NCBI GenBank assembly: GCA_001557505.1
Contig: LSAX01000008.1
Span: forward strand, 558,001-622,000
Origin: Reticulascus tulasneorum
Lineage: Eukaryota; Ascomycota; Sordariomycetes; Glomerellales; Reticulascaceae
Reading direction: 5' to 3'
DNA: 64,000 nucleotides
Translations under genes and position numbers: made by a program
Part shown: one piece after another, positions 34,730-46,210 of the stretch
Numbering within the stretch: position 1 is the stretch's first letter
How the letters are laid out: every line of letters begins with the position of its first letter
The notes under the pieces: model-generated
The model's database searches: none
Seen by the model: only the letters and a program-made list of their open reading frames with translations
What the model was told of the DNA's origin: nothing

Positions 34730-36469
34730 CTAGGCACAACATCGATTAAGTCGGAGGACCACGGCATCCCAAAACTCTCTCTCCTTCTGGTCCTCGTTCA
34801 AGCCGGTGAGCAGGTCGAGCACCACTCCGGAGTATATCTCGCCCATTTCAACTGTAAGTCTGGAAGCCTTGTCTCTCAGCTTGAGCCTCCACATCCGTCT
34901 CCACTCGTCATCCACTGGAACGTTTTTGGGCCGGCCGAGATCACCAAGCAGCCGCCACATGCCAATCTCCAAGAGGACACAGCCGAGCTGATAGTGGTCG
35001 AAATACGGTCTGTACCGGCCATCTTCCAGCCCTGCCTCTCCACTAAAGTAATCGGGGTGCTGGTATAGGTCGGTGTCACTATTCCAAGTTCGAACCTCCT
35101 CCGACTTCTGACCTTGCTTTCCCGACCGTGAATACTCCCATCCGAGGAGGTATGGATCTGTGACACACTTCTCGCTCGGTGTAAAAAACACGACATTCTC
35201 TGGTCGGATGCCCTTGTGTAGCCAGCCGCAGTTATGGATGGTGAGCAGCGTCTCGGCGACGCGGAGGGCCAGCTTGAAGCGGTCCCCGAGTGGCGGCTTC
35301 CACATGGTCTGTTGAGGGCCCTTCAAGGGCTCTGATGGCCTGACGAGTAGCTCACGAAGGGTACGGAGTTTCTTTTTGTTTCCCAGAGGTTCAGTATCAT
35401 AGACGATGCCAACCCAGTTCAGGGGGCTGTTGTTGGACCTGGCATCCTCAAAGAAGCCCGCAGACGGGAGCACATTGTGAAGGAAACTCGGCGGCGAGTT
35501 CAACATGAAAACAACATCGCTCACACGACTGATGATGTCGTTCCTTGAGATTTCCTTGGGGTTGTAGCCTTTCCACTCCACCAGAACCTGCTGTACACTC
35601 CCATCTTTTGTATACTTCGCCACGGTTCGAAGCGGCTGGGCCGGAAGCTCTTCCCGCGCAAGTTCAGGGAAACATAAATCAAAGTCTAGTCTCCGTATCT
35701 CTTTCTGCTCTGGGGATTCAGCGTCGAGACTCCTAACAAGCTCAAGAGCATGCAACTCCTGGCTGAGTCGCTGTCCATCGTCCAACGACCCTGAGATACC
35801 TCCCAAGACCACTGGCGGCTTGTCTTCCTCAATCCGCTTCTTCAACGCGCTTGCTGCAGACTCGTGCATAAGAATCCAGAATCTAGGGATGGTGAGGTGG
35901 AATAGCGCCTTGACGTCGTGTTCAAACTGCGTGACAGCTTCCGTCAAGTCCTGTTTATCCTTTACTGACCAGGTCGACTTTCTTCGAATTCCCATGCTTT
36001 TTATGGAGTCCCTTCGCGAGGCTAGAGTGAGTTTTGGTCTGTCTAGGCTTGGGGAACTTGTCGGTATCGTATTGGCATCGAATGATTCTGGTTCGTCGTA
36101 CTGTTGCAACTCCAAACTCTGGCTGTCATTTGATTGGATCCCTGTAACATATTTGTCCAAGATTGCTTGGGCCCGCTGGATATGATCGCGAGCTATCACG
36201 AGTCGCTTATCTGCCAGCCTCTTCCAAGACGGTGAAGCATCTACCACCACCGGGGCGCCCTGAGCTGTTGTCTTGTCGTTCTCTACAATTAGATTGTGTA
36301 TGCGGCCGAAAGACCAGAGATAGGCGTTTGCTTCCTCAAGTCTCAGATCCAAATCGATCATGTCATTATCAATCTGTCTATAAGATCGGATGAACCGGTG
36401 GATCTGTTGGCTGCCGTGGAGGCAAGTCTCAAAGGCGCTCACAACACCCACGATCTCGAGTCCAAACAT
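34730..36469 (-). CDS. HeLo-like domain plus pseudokinase (MLKL-like architecture)
   Basis: A single exon of 579 residues. Residues 1-about 215 look like a HeLo / prion-inhibition-and-propagation helical domain (LEIVGVVSAFETCLHGSQQ, then DLDLRLEEANAYLWSFGR). The middle is a charged linker. Residues about 280-579 are kinase-like: LHKGIRPENVVFF stands at the catalytic loop (418-430), but the HRD Asp is Gly420 and the Lys is Arg422, while Asn425 is kept. DFG is replaced by LLGWEYSR (441-448), so it should be a pseudokinase. HeLo domains can permeabilise membranes in fungal death proteins, and mammalian MLKL likewise joins a four-helix bundle to a pseudokinase. The gene is head to head with the kinase-ankyrin gene at 37216. 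Confidence 0.8.
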   Translation of the reverse strand: MFGLEIVGVVSAFETCLHGSQQIHRFIRSYRQIDNDMIDLDLRLEEANAYLWSFGRIHNLIVENDKTTAQGAPVVVDASPSWKRLADKRLVIARDHIQRAQAILDKYVTGIQSNDSQSLELQQYDEPESFDANTIPTSSPSLDRPKLTLASRRDSIKSMGIRRKSTWSVKDKQDLTEAVTQFEHDVKALFHLTIPRFWILMHESAASALKKRIEEDKPPVVLGGISGSLDDGQRLSQELHALELVRSLDAESPEQKEIRRLDFDLCFPELAREELPAQPLRTVAKYTKDGSVQQVLVEWKGYNPKEISRNDIISRVSDVVFMLNSPPSFLHNVLPSAGFFEDARSNNSPLNWVGIVYDTEPLGNKKKLRTLRELLVRPSEPLKGPQQTMWKPPLGDRFKLALRVAETLLTIHNCGWLHKGIRPENVVFFTPSEKCVTDPYLLGWEYSRSGKQGQKSEEVRTWNSDTDLYQHPDYFSGEAGLEDGRYRPYFDHYQLGCVLLEIGMWRLLGDLGRPKNVPVDDEWRRMWRLKLRDKASRLTVEMGEIYSGVVLDLLTGLNEDQKEREFWDAVVLRLNRCCA

Positions 36470-37215
36470 CTCGCTATTTCGTACGAGGCCTTCAGAATAT
36501 GTATAAGATAATTCGGGAAGTAGGTTGGTTTTAGAGATGCTTCAGGAGATCACGTTCTTTGTTGCTGTGAAACAGTCTTCTCAACCTGGAATGAATTGTT
36601 TCGAACACGGGCGATCACGTTTGCGAGACGGTGGCTTCTATGTTGTTGGTTCAGATATCCGACAATCCAACTTGACTTCAACCCTCCTTGGAGGGTGGAA
36701 GCCTCATACTTTTCTACAAAGTTCGGTAGAGGAACTCAATTGGAATTTCGCAAGGTTGATTCAAAGGCTGTGTGTGGTGGCGCGGTGACGACGAAGTGCA
36801 GACGCCACAATCACAATTTGGGGGTGTACACAGCAGGTTGACAAACCTGCCGCGTGGTTGGGCAGATAAGCAGAGAGGCTGGTTCATAGCCGTGCTTTTC
36901 AAGGTATTCTGCTGCAGCTGCAGCTTCAAGAGTTACTTTTATCATCCCTGCCCGGAAGACTCCATTTCGATTACAGTGGAAGTTGGTGTGTTGTGGCGTC
37001 GGGTTAGGGAGGCTGCGCTCAAGCGGCCGTGGGGTTAGATATTGCGTTATTTCACCTGACCCAGAACCTGTCTCTTGGGGGATTCACTTCTCATCCTTGA
37101 CCTCCCATTTTCTTCGTTGTGCAGTTTTGATTGTGCGGAGCTTCAGCCATAAACCAAGACAGCTTCTCTCCTAAGTCGTCCTCGAGCGCATTAACACCGT
37201 TTCGAGCCGGCTACT
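36470..37215. promoter_or_regulatory. shared bidirectional promoter region
   Basis: 746 bases separate the start codons of the HeLo-pseudokinase gene (minus) and the kinase-ankyrin gene (plus). No intervening gene is supported; ORFs here are short and overlapping. The head-to-head layout would allow co-regulation. No defined motif was recognised. Confidence 0.5.
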
Positions 37216-40200
37216 ATGTCCGAAACCTTGAGCAGTAGGCCAACCGCAGAGAGTTGGGGCTCGGATCTGCGCGAATCTTCGCAGCCTCACTCTTCAGACG
37301 CATTTTCAGGGCTTGAAACAGAAAAGCCAGACTACCTGGACTTACTGGACATCGAGGCTCTCGGCAGGCTGCAGATTGTAGCTACTGGTGACCTGATCGG
37401 CACGGGTCATCATCTCGGTTCACCAGCCTCCGCACTGGGCTGCCTACAACTCGGCAGAGGATGGTCTTTTTCTGTCCGCCGTGTGATATCGAGCACTGTA
37501 TCCCGATTCATCGACTCCTCTGATGAGTTCTTTGACAAGAAAAGCTTCGTAGTCATCAAGCAGCCCCGCCTTCGCAAGCTCGACGTCGACAAAGAAGATG
37601 ACTTTCCGGCGCGGCTGCGCGCGGTTATGATGGAGCTGAAAATCCTACACCACGAGCCTATACGGAAGCATCAGAACATTGTGCATATGCATAGCTTTAT
37701 CTGGGATACCCAGGACGATCCTACGGTCTTGGCCCCCTCTTTGATCATGGAATATGCAGATCTCGGCACTTTGAGCGATTACCAGAGCCCAGCTAGAGCC
37801 TTGCATCCCGCAGACGTGAAGTTGACGATTTGTTTGGATGTGGCGATAGGATTAAGTTTTCTTCACAGCTGTGGGGTTATTCATGGCGATGTTAAATCTG
37901 AGTCAGTATATCTGGTACAGTCGTGGCAGTCGGTTCACTTACCGCAGTATATTAGCAACGTTCTACTGTTTCGAGACCTTAGCCGCCCAGCTGGACTACG
38001 CGCCAAGATTTCAGACTTTGGTATGGAATTCCCATCGCTTGCTCCCAAAGTACGTTGATGTTAAGCATTATTGCAATTACCTAGGCTTTTCGCTTATAGA
38101 AGCTTTTGACGATGACGACTGTCCGAAAGAGCATTTTCCACCGGGGACTAAAGAGTGGAGAGCTCCAGAGATAGATAGAAAGAGTGAGCTAGGCCACGCT
38201 GTTGCTCTCCGGCAAACCGATATTTACTCGTATGGCCTGCTGGTCTGGAAGGTCATGTCTGACGGGGAAGATCCGTGGAAACAACTCCACAAAAGATCTC
38301 AGCGCTTAAGTGATAGCCACAGTTTTATGGACCGCCAACTATTGGCTTTAGAAGATGCCTTTATAAGCTTAAAATTGGACGGTGACCTCGTTTACTCCCT
38401 TGCAGTCACTACATTGTCACTCGGCGACACCTACAGCGGAATTACGAGAATCATTTACGAGAAAACAATTCGGTCCAATCCCCACGATAGAGCCAGGTCT
38501 TTCTCCGAGATCATCCGGATATTTTCTACAAATGCAGTCACTTCAGTTGAATCTGATTCGTGAGTGGCCTCTGCCCTTGCAGTAATGCTAGAATTGAATT
38601 TCTCACCAGGGTAATAATATAACAGATATCCAGATCCTCAACCGTTGACGAGGGGCGACTTTGGGATCACTAAGCCCAATGTATGGAGGCGATGCACTCA
38701 AATCATCCTTAACCTGACATTGGCTAACTAAGCTATCTAGTTCTCTTCTTGTATATGGGTCCTCCGCAGCACTCCTCCAAGCTTTAGAGCGTTTGTCTCC
38801 CATCAACTTTCTCAGAAGGCGAAGTGTGGTAAAACGATCGATGAGAGAGGCTGGGCCGCTCTGGCTCTGGGGATATGTCACTTGCAAAAGTTTTATACCA
38901 CATTTGATGACGGGGAATTACAGACCAATAGTGACGCGGTCCAGTTAGCATTTGATCACCTTGTCTCGGCGGCGAAATTCGGAAACGGGCCTGCGAAGAG
39001 CTTAATTCTGAGGCTGGTGGGGAAGCTCACACCGTCTGCAAGCACTTCTCAACACCCAGTGGAGATATGGCTCGGCGACGCAATGCTCCAAGGTTCTGCA
39101 AGAGCTAGAAACGAGCTTAGACAACGATTCCCGATCAGATATAACCTGATCAAAGCAGAGATTAAGACCAGCCGTAAGAAATTCAGAAGCACGTTGAATT
39201 CAATGAGTTCGTGGCCACCGCCAATGGGATCTAACGACGACTTTACGGCTCTAGATCCCGCCACAAAAGCCATTGTAGCTCAACCACGGATATCGAGGCT
39301 TCAATTTGCGTCTTTCATTGGCGCACTCAGCATTTTCGAGGACATCATTGCAGCCGAAGGTCCAAGGTGTCTAGACAGTTCAAAAGCTGTAGAGCCAAAT
39401 GCTCTTCATTACGCCGTCCTAGGTGGGAGTCCGGAGATGGTTACCGGTCTCCTGAAATCCGGAGCGAATCCAAGAGCACAGACAGAAGGCGGTGCCGGTG
39501 CCCTTCACATGGCATTTCTTTCTCATGCCCCGGAATGCATCTTACCAATCCTCCTGTCCCACGGTGCAGACCCAAATATCATCTGTACTTCTTCAAAAGG
39601 TTGGCCTTTTGAGTACGGCTCCTACTACGCAGGTCACGGAACTCCGTTACACTTTGCTGTACGCTGCGAAGACGTACAAGCAGCCAAGCTTCTCTTAGAG
39701 GCCGGTGCAAACCCTAATTTGAGAGACGTCACTTGGATCTCGGCGCTGGAGGAGACTCTGCGCAATCATTCCATCGAAATGTTCGAGACGCTTTTGTCTT
39801 ACGCTGTCAGCGACCAGGAGAACCTTCCCAGCGTAGACGAATTGTACCCCCCACTGGCCGGAGGTCACGTTTCATCGATGCAGAAACACATACTCTGGCG
39901 AAACAATCTGCCAGATCTAGACTTCGTGCTGTCCTCCATTGATTTAATAAAGCATCATGGTCTCGGTTTTGATTACCGGGGTCTTTTGTCGGCCGCGATC
40001 GATGCGGATAACGCCGAATTGGCTGACATTTGCCTCCAAAAACTGAGCTCTGTTGAAAAGGGTGCAGGTTTGATGAAACCATGCAGGTGCAGGAGACGAT
40101 ATGCGGATAGTGACGAAGATGCCACTGTAATTGACTTCCATCTGTCGCCAGACCTTAAACATGTCCTGGTTGCAGTGACTATGGCATGCAGCCCGAACAT

Positions 40201-41964
40201 GGTGGAGGTAGTGCTTCGCTATGCTGAGAAGCCACTTCCAAGCCGCGACCCGCTGGGAATACCAATCCTGAACGCTATTGGAACTCGCCAATTCACTTCT
40301 AGTATTGACGCTATCAGAATCGTGGATGCTCTGGTCCAGGCTGGCGCTGACATGTCAGCTGTAGATGAGATGGGCCGAGGAGCATTGCAAGTCGCTGTGT
40401 TCAGCAACAACCACCACGTCGTCGACGCCTTGCTTCAGCCTTGTTTTCGGCATATGCTACCGCTGGCAGACCTTGAGAGAGCTCTGGGGACTTGCATTGC
40501 GGAGGGAAGCTCTAGAATTTCTGAGATTATGATCAACCGGATTATTAGCGCGCGGCCCGAGTTGCTTGTGACACCACTCCCCAGGCCCAGAGGCTTTCTT
40601 TCGGTTGGCGATTTCAGTATAAGGCGTCAGGACACGAACTTCCTTCGAGAAATTTGTGATACCTGGGAGTTCGGGCGGGACGACGACATTAACGAGCGGA
40701 TCTTGAAGGCAGTAATTTCAAAGACGCGGACGCAACATGGGGGGGATTTGGCTTTGAGGCAGAGACTTGATGAATTTGCGCACCCTCCTTTTCGAAACAC
40801 ACCTCTTCATCATGCAGCACAGAAGGGAAACGTCCGTGCTGCCAGGCTGCTTGTGGATGCTGGCGCTCAACTGAATGTCTGCCACCAGCAAGACTGGAAC
40901 GACATTGGCCTACCAGACATGCCTGGCGGCGACCTTGCCCTTGATATTGACCTTAGCTTTCTATCCGTGGGAACAGAGTTTTCATCTCTAAATAGTGGTC
41001 CCTCGCCCTTAGACTGTGCCTTTTGGCGGAAATGGGACGATGATATATACCTCTACATGGGCGAGCACCGAGAACTCATCAAGCAGCTCAAGCAAGCCGG
41101 AGGGACACATAAGGAGGAAGCCGACTACGACAAACGAACCCGCGAAGTGACCGAGTACCTCCGCTTGAAGGGAGCAAAAACCAAAGCAGAAATATTTGGC
41201 GTCCCAGACAGCACAATGAAATCTCAGGAAGGTGCCCACGTTGCCAGTAAAGAGAGGCTCAAGAAAAAAATGGAATACCACCCACCTTCAGTCATCTCCC
41301 AACGCATCATGAGGGTTTTCGGGACTGCCTGCGGCCTGCCCTCTGCGCAAATCATCACGTCCTCGCACCCCAATCTTGCTGTAAAACCAGACCGCACAAG
41401 AGCGCGCTTCTCAAAGTTCCTCATTCAAACGACGACAGAATTCAGGAGGATCCTCATGACCCACCCGTGGGTACAAGAGGAGATGCAATTTCGGACCAGC
41501 CTAGAGAAGGCGTTAGTGCAGTACGAGACATGGGCTGAGCACAACAACGTCAGGGGTGGCGAGCTTGATGCCATCCAGGCAGTGCCGCCAGGCCCACAGA
41601 GCGTCGTTCTCGCGGCGGCTCTGACGTACTGCTTCGGCGAGATCGCGAGAATACTGGAATTGATTCAGGAGTTTCTGTTATCGTCGAGTCCAAGGACAAG
41701 AAGAGAGTAAGTGATACTGGTTGATGCCCCCGTGGAGCCCACTCGACCTCGTGCATACTTGAGGACAAAACTAAATATAAGCCTAGCCATCATATGCGAT
41801 CTCGGGAACTTCTGTCAGACATGCGACGAGTTCTCGAGCTACTCACCAACCAAGAGCAAAGTTTCAGGAGCCTAAGTGACTCGTCGGTTGCAGAGTTCGA
41901 GGCTGTGATGGAAATAAGCATTGTTGATGTCAATGATGATGGGACGTTGAAGTCGAAGCAATGA
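37216..41964 (+). CDS. protein kinase-ankyrin repeat protein
   Basis: Exons 37216-37901, 37956-38020, 38085-38559, 38626-38680, 38741-41706 and 41787-41964 give 1474 residues. The first intron is 54 bp and in frame, and the last (donor GTAAGT at 41707) replaces an early stop with a 58-codon end, RRDHHMRSRELLSDMRRVLE. The kinase (about 75-440) has a Gly-rich GRGWSFSV loop, Lys115 (VVIKQP), Glu140, HGDVKSDNVLL (Asp225, Lys227, Asn230), DFG (249-251) and GTKEWRAPE; only the Arg of HRD is Gly. Ankyrin units follow, for example ALHYAVLGGSPEMVTGLL, TPLHFAVRCEDVQAAKLL and TPLHHAAQKGNVRAARLL. Probably an active kinase with a repeat-based sensor or partner-binding half. Confidence 0.85.
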
Positions 41965-42136
41965 TGCTGTGCTGGAGCTCCTCCGTGGTGAGAAATTGAA
42001 CCACATCCAAACGTGAGTGTCCTCAAAGGGATCTGAGGATTGAAACTGGATATAAGCTCTAACTATACTATGATGGTCTAGATCCAGAATCTAACGCCTC
42101 TAGATAAGTGTTTATATTGCGTGTAACCGAAAAGTC

Positions 42137-44093
42137 TCAGAGCTGCAAACTCTCCATAGCATCCCAGTACATTTCGCCTTCCTCCTCCTCCACTTCTTCG
42201 TCTCCATCCACGAAATCTTTGTCCAAGCCCAACTCGTTCAGAATTGACTCATACTGTTGAAGCCGCTGCTCACTTTGAGCCGCAGCTACCTGCGCTGGAG
42301 TGCATCGTTTGTCGAACAAACACGAGGGCATATGAGAGTAAAAGGGGTTCGACATGGCCCACGGGTTGGCTCCAAGTTGAAGAAGTTGTCTGCTGATGTC
42401 CTCGTGGCCGGCCGATGCTGCTATGTGAAGTAATGTCCAGCCACGCTCGTCTGTGTTCCAGATTATGGATGGTGGATAGAAATTCAACAGCTCGGCAAAT
42501 GACCCATAGTTTCCAAAATAGACCGAATGGAAAATGGAGCTCCACTGCAGAGGCAATTGACATATCATATAGTCAGCCCCCAGCCTAACCAGCCGCCGAA
42601 CCTCTTCCGCTGTTCCAAAGGCTGCCACTCTCTGTAGGACTGTCCAACCCCACCTGTCTACGAGGTTAAGCTCCAGTGGCCAGTTTCTTGATAATATATC
42701 GATCATGCCTGTCATCACTCCCTGAGAAGATTGGGCTTTGGGCCAACAATAGAACAAAGGTGTCCAACCAAGACAGCTAACGTGATCTAGGTTGGCATTT
42801 CGCGAGATTAGTAGTCCCGCAATCTCAAGTTGCTTGTTCTCTAATGCCCATGATAAAAGATGTCTTGTTATATATGGTTAGTACATGGTATAGCGATAGA
42901 AAGGGCGGAATGGCTGTTACGTTTGGTTTATCCCAAATGTTGAGTCCACGTCCATGCCGTTATCTAGCAAAAATTTGACCAAGCCTATGCTGCCGCTCCG
43001 AACCGCGACCTATAAGTACGTCAGATTCGAAACTTCCTTCTTAATTGAGGCTCCTCACCGCAATCGTTGAAACGTTCTGCGCTGTCACGTCATCCAACCT
43101 GGCTTTCCCAAGTCTGAGAAGCTCTTTCAGGCCAAATACATCTCCTCGAGCACATGCAGTCATGACGTCTGATTCTGGGGCCACGATTCGACCAAAAGAT
43201 AAACCGCTGGGCTGAATAATAGAAAGAGACTTGCCAGACGGCAGCCATCGGAATCTGATCTGTCCCGAGAGAGCATGTGATCCTATGATCGAAGGGAAAG
43301 TCAAGGCCAGACGAAATGCAAGAGAATACTGTTTTGTTTCTTGTTTGGAAAAACAGGTTCGTAATTGCAATAGGGTGAAGTGTAGACCGAGAAGTTGTAT
43401 CCATGGCGCAGATGAACACACTTGGGAGTATTCAAGCCCAACGTTACTTAGCACTGATAGACTTCCTTTGGAATATCTGTTGCAATCCTCCAAGGATTCT
43501 GAATTTATCTGAGCCTCTGTTTTTGGCTTGGTGATAGTTGAGGCTTGCTCAGACAGGTGTTGCGTGAGCATTTCCATCATGGACCTTATGTCAGCGTGTG
43601 TAGCGGACTGCATCTGGCTTTTCGAACGAGCCTCTCAGTATGGCTGCATCTGTACACTTTCCAGAGGATTCTCTTACAGGCTAATGACTTGGCATAAACT
43701 TCTTAACCCCTTTTTGGTTTCTCGAAGCTCTGATCTGTGTCTTTCAACTGTAGATCTGTCAAATAAGGCCCATCTGACCCGCTGGCAACGACTGGTTGCA
43801 GTACCCAATCGATTGCAGGTCTTCTCTAATGCGGTTAGTGTCTTATCTGCAGAAGACAACGCGGTGTCTATGGATTGGTATGCTTCTTTGGATATGGCAG
43901 TAGGAAGACCTGGTATATTGAGGTGACGGATCTGTTGGAGCTCCTCGTGAATAAGAGTCAGGTCGTTCGTGATAACAGCAAGTTCATGAGGTGCATCCTG
44001 AAACCTCTGGTACACTCTTCGTGAAGTTGCTGCAATGACCCCTGCTGCTTGGATGAGTGTGAGTATGGACGCAATTCCTCCGACAGGCTCCAT
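42137..44093 (-). CDS. STAND-type N-terminal domain plus ankyrin repeats
   Basis: Exons (minus) 44093-43678, 43617-43059, 43009-42921 and 42863-42137 give 596 residues. Intron 4 has a TACTAAC branch point, and joins give VSTIA-VAVRSGSIGLVKFL and GINQT-HLLSWALENKQLE. Residues 1-140 (MEPVGGIASILTLIQAAGVI...) form a helical N-terminal domain like those on fungal NLRs and death-related proteins; no NTPase core follows. From about 320 ankyrin repeats appear (ERGWTLLHIAASAGHEDISR, GWTVLQRVAAFGTAEEVRR). The C-terminus is acidic (DGDEEVEEEEGE). Convergent with the kinase-ankyrin gene, 172 bases apart. Function unknown; signalling or immunity-like is inferred. Confidence 0.8.
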
Positions 44094-44542
44094 AGTGTGA
44101 TGGCCTTGTATTGGAACTGTCAACTTCTGCTTGTGATATTGACTGGAGGTGTCTGAGCGAAACTTAAGCGTCTCTCTCTGCAAATACTGTGTTGGATTAG
44201 GTTGATCGAAGAATAAGTATGAGGTGTTCAGTCTTTTGCCAAGCTGTTTCTGGCCCACGCAAGATGTACTGGAGTCACTAGTTCCGGCTGTAGCCTTGTG
44301 GTCGTCAAGGCTGGACGAGGGTGGAAAGATGACACAAATACGGCAGTTCTGCATGGTTGTTATGCGCCAGTCTGTGGCGCCCAGATAACGACCGACACGT
44401 CACAGCAATCTGTAGGCTCTCGGGCTCCCTCGTCGGCAAAATCATAAAGTTGAACCGTACGCCAATTTAGCTTTCACGGTCCACAACAATTAACATTTCC
44501 AAGTATCAGCCATCTCAAGTCAAACGTTGTCCAGTATTTACC
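44094..44542. other. intergenic, divergent promoter
   Basis: Lies between the start of the ankyrin gene (minus) and the first micro-gene (plus). The ORF on the minus strand can be extended to 44354, but the ATG at 44093 is the one at the start of the conserved domain. No other feature was seen. Confidence 0.45.
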
Positions 44543-44665
44543 ATGTCCAGCAGGTAAGCTCTAGACTCATTCCTTACGAGAATAGTGACTAACTCGACTG
44601 CCGCTAGTGGTGCACGCGGAGAATCTACCGTCCAAGACCCAGTCGATCCGGGGTATGGCAAATAA
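44543..44665 (+). CDS. micro-gene A, 22 residues, 11-nt first exon
   Basis: Exon 44543-44553 (ATG TCC AGC AG) is followed by a 54-bp intron with GTAAGC donor, TGACTAACT branch and CTAG acceptor, then exon 44608-44665, ending with TAA. Product MSSSGARGESTVQDPVDPGY plus two residues. It is too short to recognise a domain. The reason to list it is the near-identical layout of the next micro-gene 776 bases downstream, with start MSxSG..GE and an 11-nt first exon. It may be a truncated paralogue of that gene. It has no signal peptide. Confidence 0.4.
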
Positions 44666-45318
44666 CAGCTTAGGATCCGGCACAGAAACAGAATGATCTC
44701 AGTCGGTCGCCTGATAGCCGAAGCCGAGGGATGTAGGGACAAGGAGATGTGGCAGCCCTACTGAGACTGACAACCGGCACACTACAAGGGGATGGATTTC
44801 GTCTCGAGATATGCAGACAGATTGGTTAATTGATTCCAGTTTGTAGGCACTCAAGGAATAATAACGCATGGGGGAAGTGTCTTTCCAGCTGGGACCATTG
44901 GAATTGTTGGATTGTTCTGTCAATGAAAAGCGAATGTCTGCTAGGAATGCGAAAGGCAGGTTGCACAGCAAAAACGAGGCACACAGCCTGCTGGTAGCCT
45001 GCAGGTAGCCTGCTGCAATTTGACACCAATGCGTCCCCATATGGGACTCTACTTGGCGTATGCTATGAATTTTTCGCAGCGAAGAGAAGCAGCGTGTCAG
45101 TGACAGTACAGCTTTCGGCCTAATTGCGTGCCATGCATTGAGGCTGGCACGATGTTGGTGCAGAAACCAACGAACGCTGAAGCAGGCATAGGGAACGAGT
45201 ACAAGTAGAGGAAGTGCCGCAATCCTTTCGCGCTCGTTCTTGACCTCTCCTAAACCGAAAAAGATAAAATCACCTCCTGCAACACCTAAAAGAATTCCTC
45301 AAACAGTCTTGTATCAAA
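44666..45318. other. intergenic between the two micro-genes
   Basis: No gene is supported. Contains a three-copy 11-bp tandem repeat at 44985-45016. The minus-strand frame 45040-44699 has no signature. Confidence 0.45.
44985..45016. repeat. 11-bp tandem repeat, about three copies
   Basis: Units AGCCTGCTGGT, AGCCTGCAGGT and a partial AGCCTGCTGC follow one another directly. Too short to mean much alone; a replication-slippage product is the simplest reading. Confidence 0.7.
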
Positions 45319-45582
45319 ATGTCACACAGGTAAGAGAATCCTCATGTTCTTGTCAAAAGTAGTTGCGATTTTGCTGACCCAAACTTGGATTACAGTGGCG
45401 ATCCTGGAGAGCCTGATGAACCTAGAGGCGGCACCGGCAACAACTCTCCTATCGTACTGGGGAACCGTGTCAAGGCTTTTGACGCTTCCCAAACTGATGA
45501 TTTGACCCGAAATCGAAAGAGATCTCTGAAATTCCAAGAACGGACAGTGGACTTTGTGCGGGTTAGTGGGAAGTGGTCGTGA
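45319..45582 (+). CDS. micro-gene B, 65 residues, 11-nt first exon
   Basis: Exon 45319-45329 (ATG TCA CAC AG), a 66-bp GTAAGA...TACAG intron, then exon 45396-45582. The product starts MSHSGDPGEPDEPRGG and continues GTGNNSPIVLGNRVKAFDAS, ending FVRVSGKWS. It has a Gly/Pro/Asn-rich head and a basic, beta-rich tail, with no signal peptide. The xxVLGNxV stretch is loosely like the repeats of short amyloid signalling motifs found on HET-s-type effectors, which is a weak resemblance only. It lies divergent from the ankyrin gene with a STAND-type N-terminal domain, in an island of HeLo, kinase and ankyrin genes. Function unknown. Confidence 0.55.
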
Positions 45583-46210
45583 TGGAGGAGAGCCGCGAAC
45601 GGATGGCATGGGGAGTGTTTATGGTGATGATGAGGGCCCAGCGTTGTACTACCCTAGACTGAGTCCTTGGCAGTAAGGCAGTGAGGCAGGAAATTACGTG
45701 GCTGGAGCCAAGCGCCTTCGAACCAGACGCGTCTACTTCGTACTACATCGAGCTGAGCTGGATTTTATCCAATTACCTCCTATTAATGCTTTGATTTAAG
45801 TTAGGATTGAGAATCCTGCCGCCTGCCTAGCGTGGCACCGGGACAGATGACACTGAGATGACAAAAGTCGAATCAGGTGGGCTACATACATCCTGATGAT
45901 TAGAGTGTGTCGATCGGCCCCGTAAAAAAGGCTGTGCCGTCTTACGCTAAGATCAGATCGCACTCGCCTGTCGCCTTAAGGGAGAAAAGTTAACCCCAAA
46001 AGATATTAATTACGTCGCAGCCGCGGTCGAATGGTGGCTTACGTAGTCCCAAAGCTCACTGCGCCAACACCATGCATCTTGATCCTTCCAAAAATCCTGA
46101 GCGCGCTATGAGAGTACTTAAGCAGATAAGCCTTTACAAATCCAGCGCTGGCTCGCCATTCATCATCACTACTCCTCAAACGTTGTTCAAGTGAAAATAA
46201 CTAGCCTGGC
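45583..46210. other. intergenic
   Basis: Promoter side of the Zn2Cys6 gene. No gene, repeat or RNA was recognised. Confidence 0.5.
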
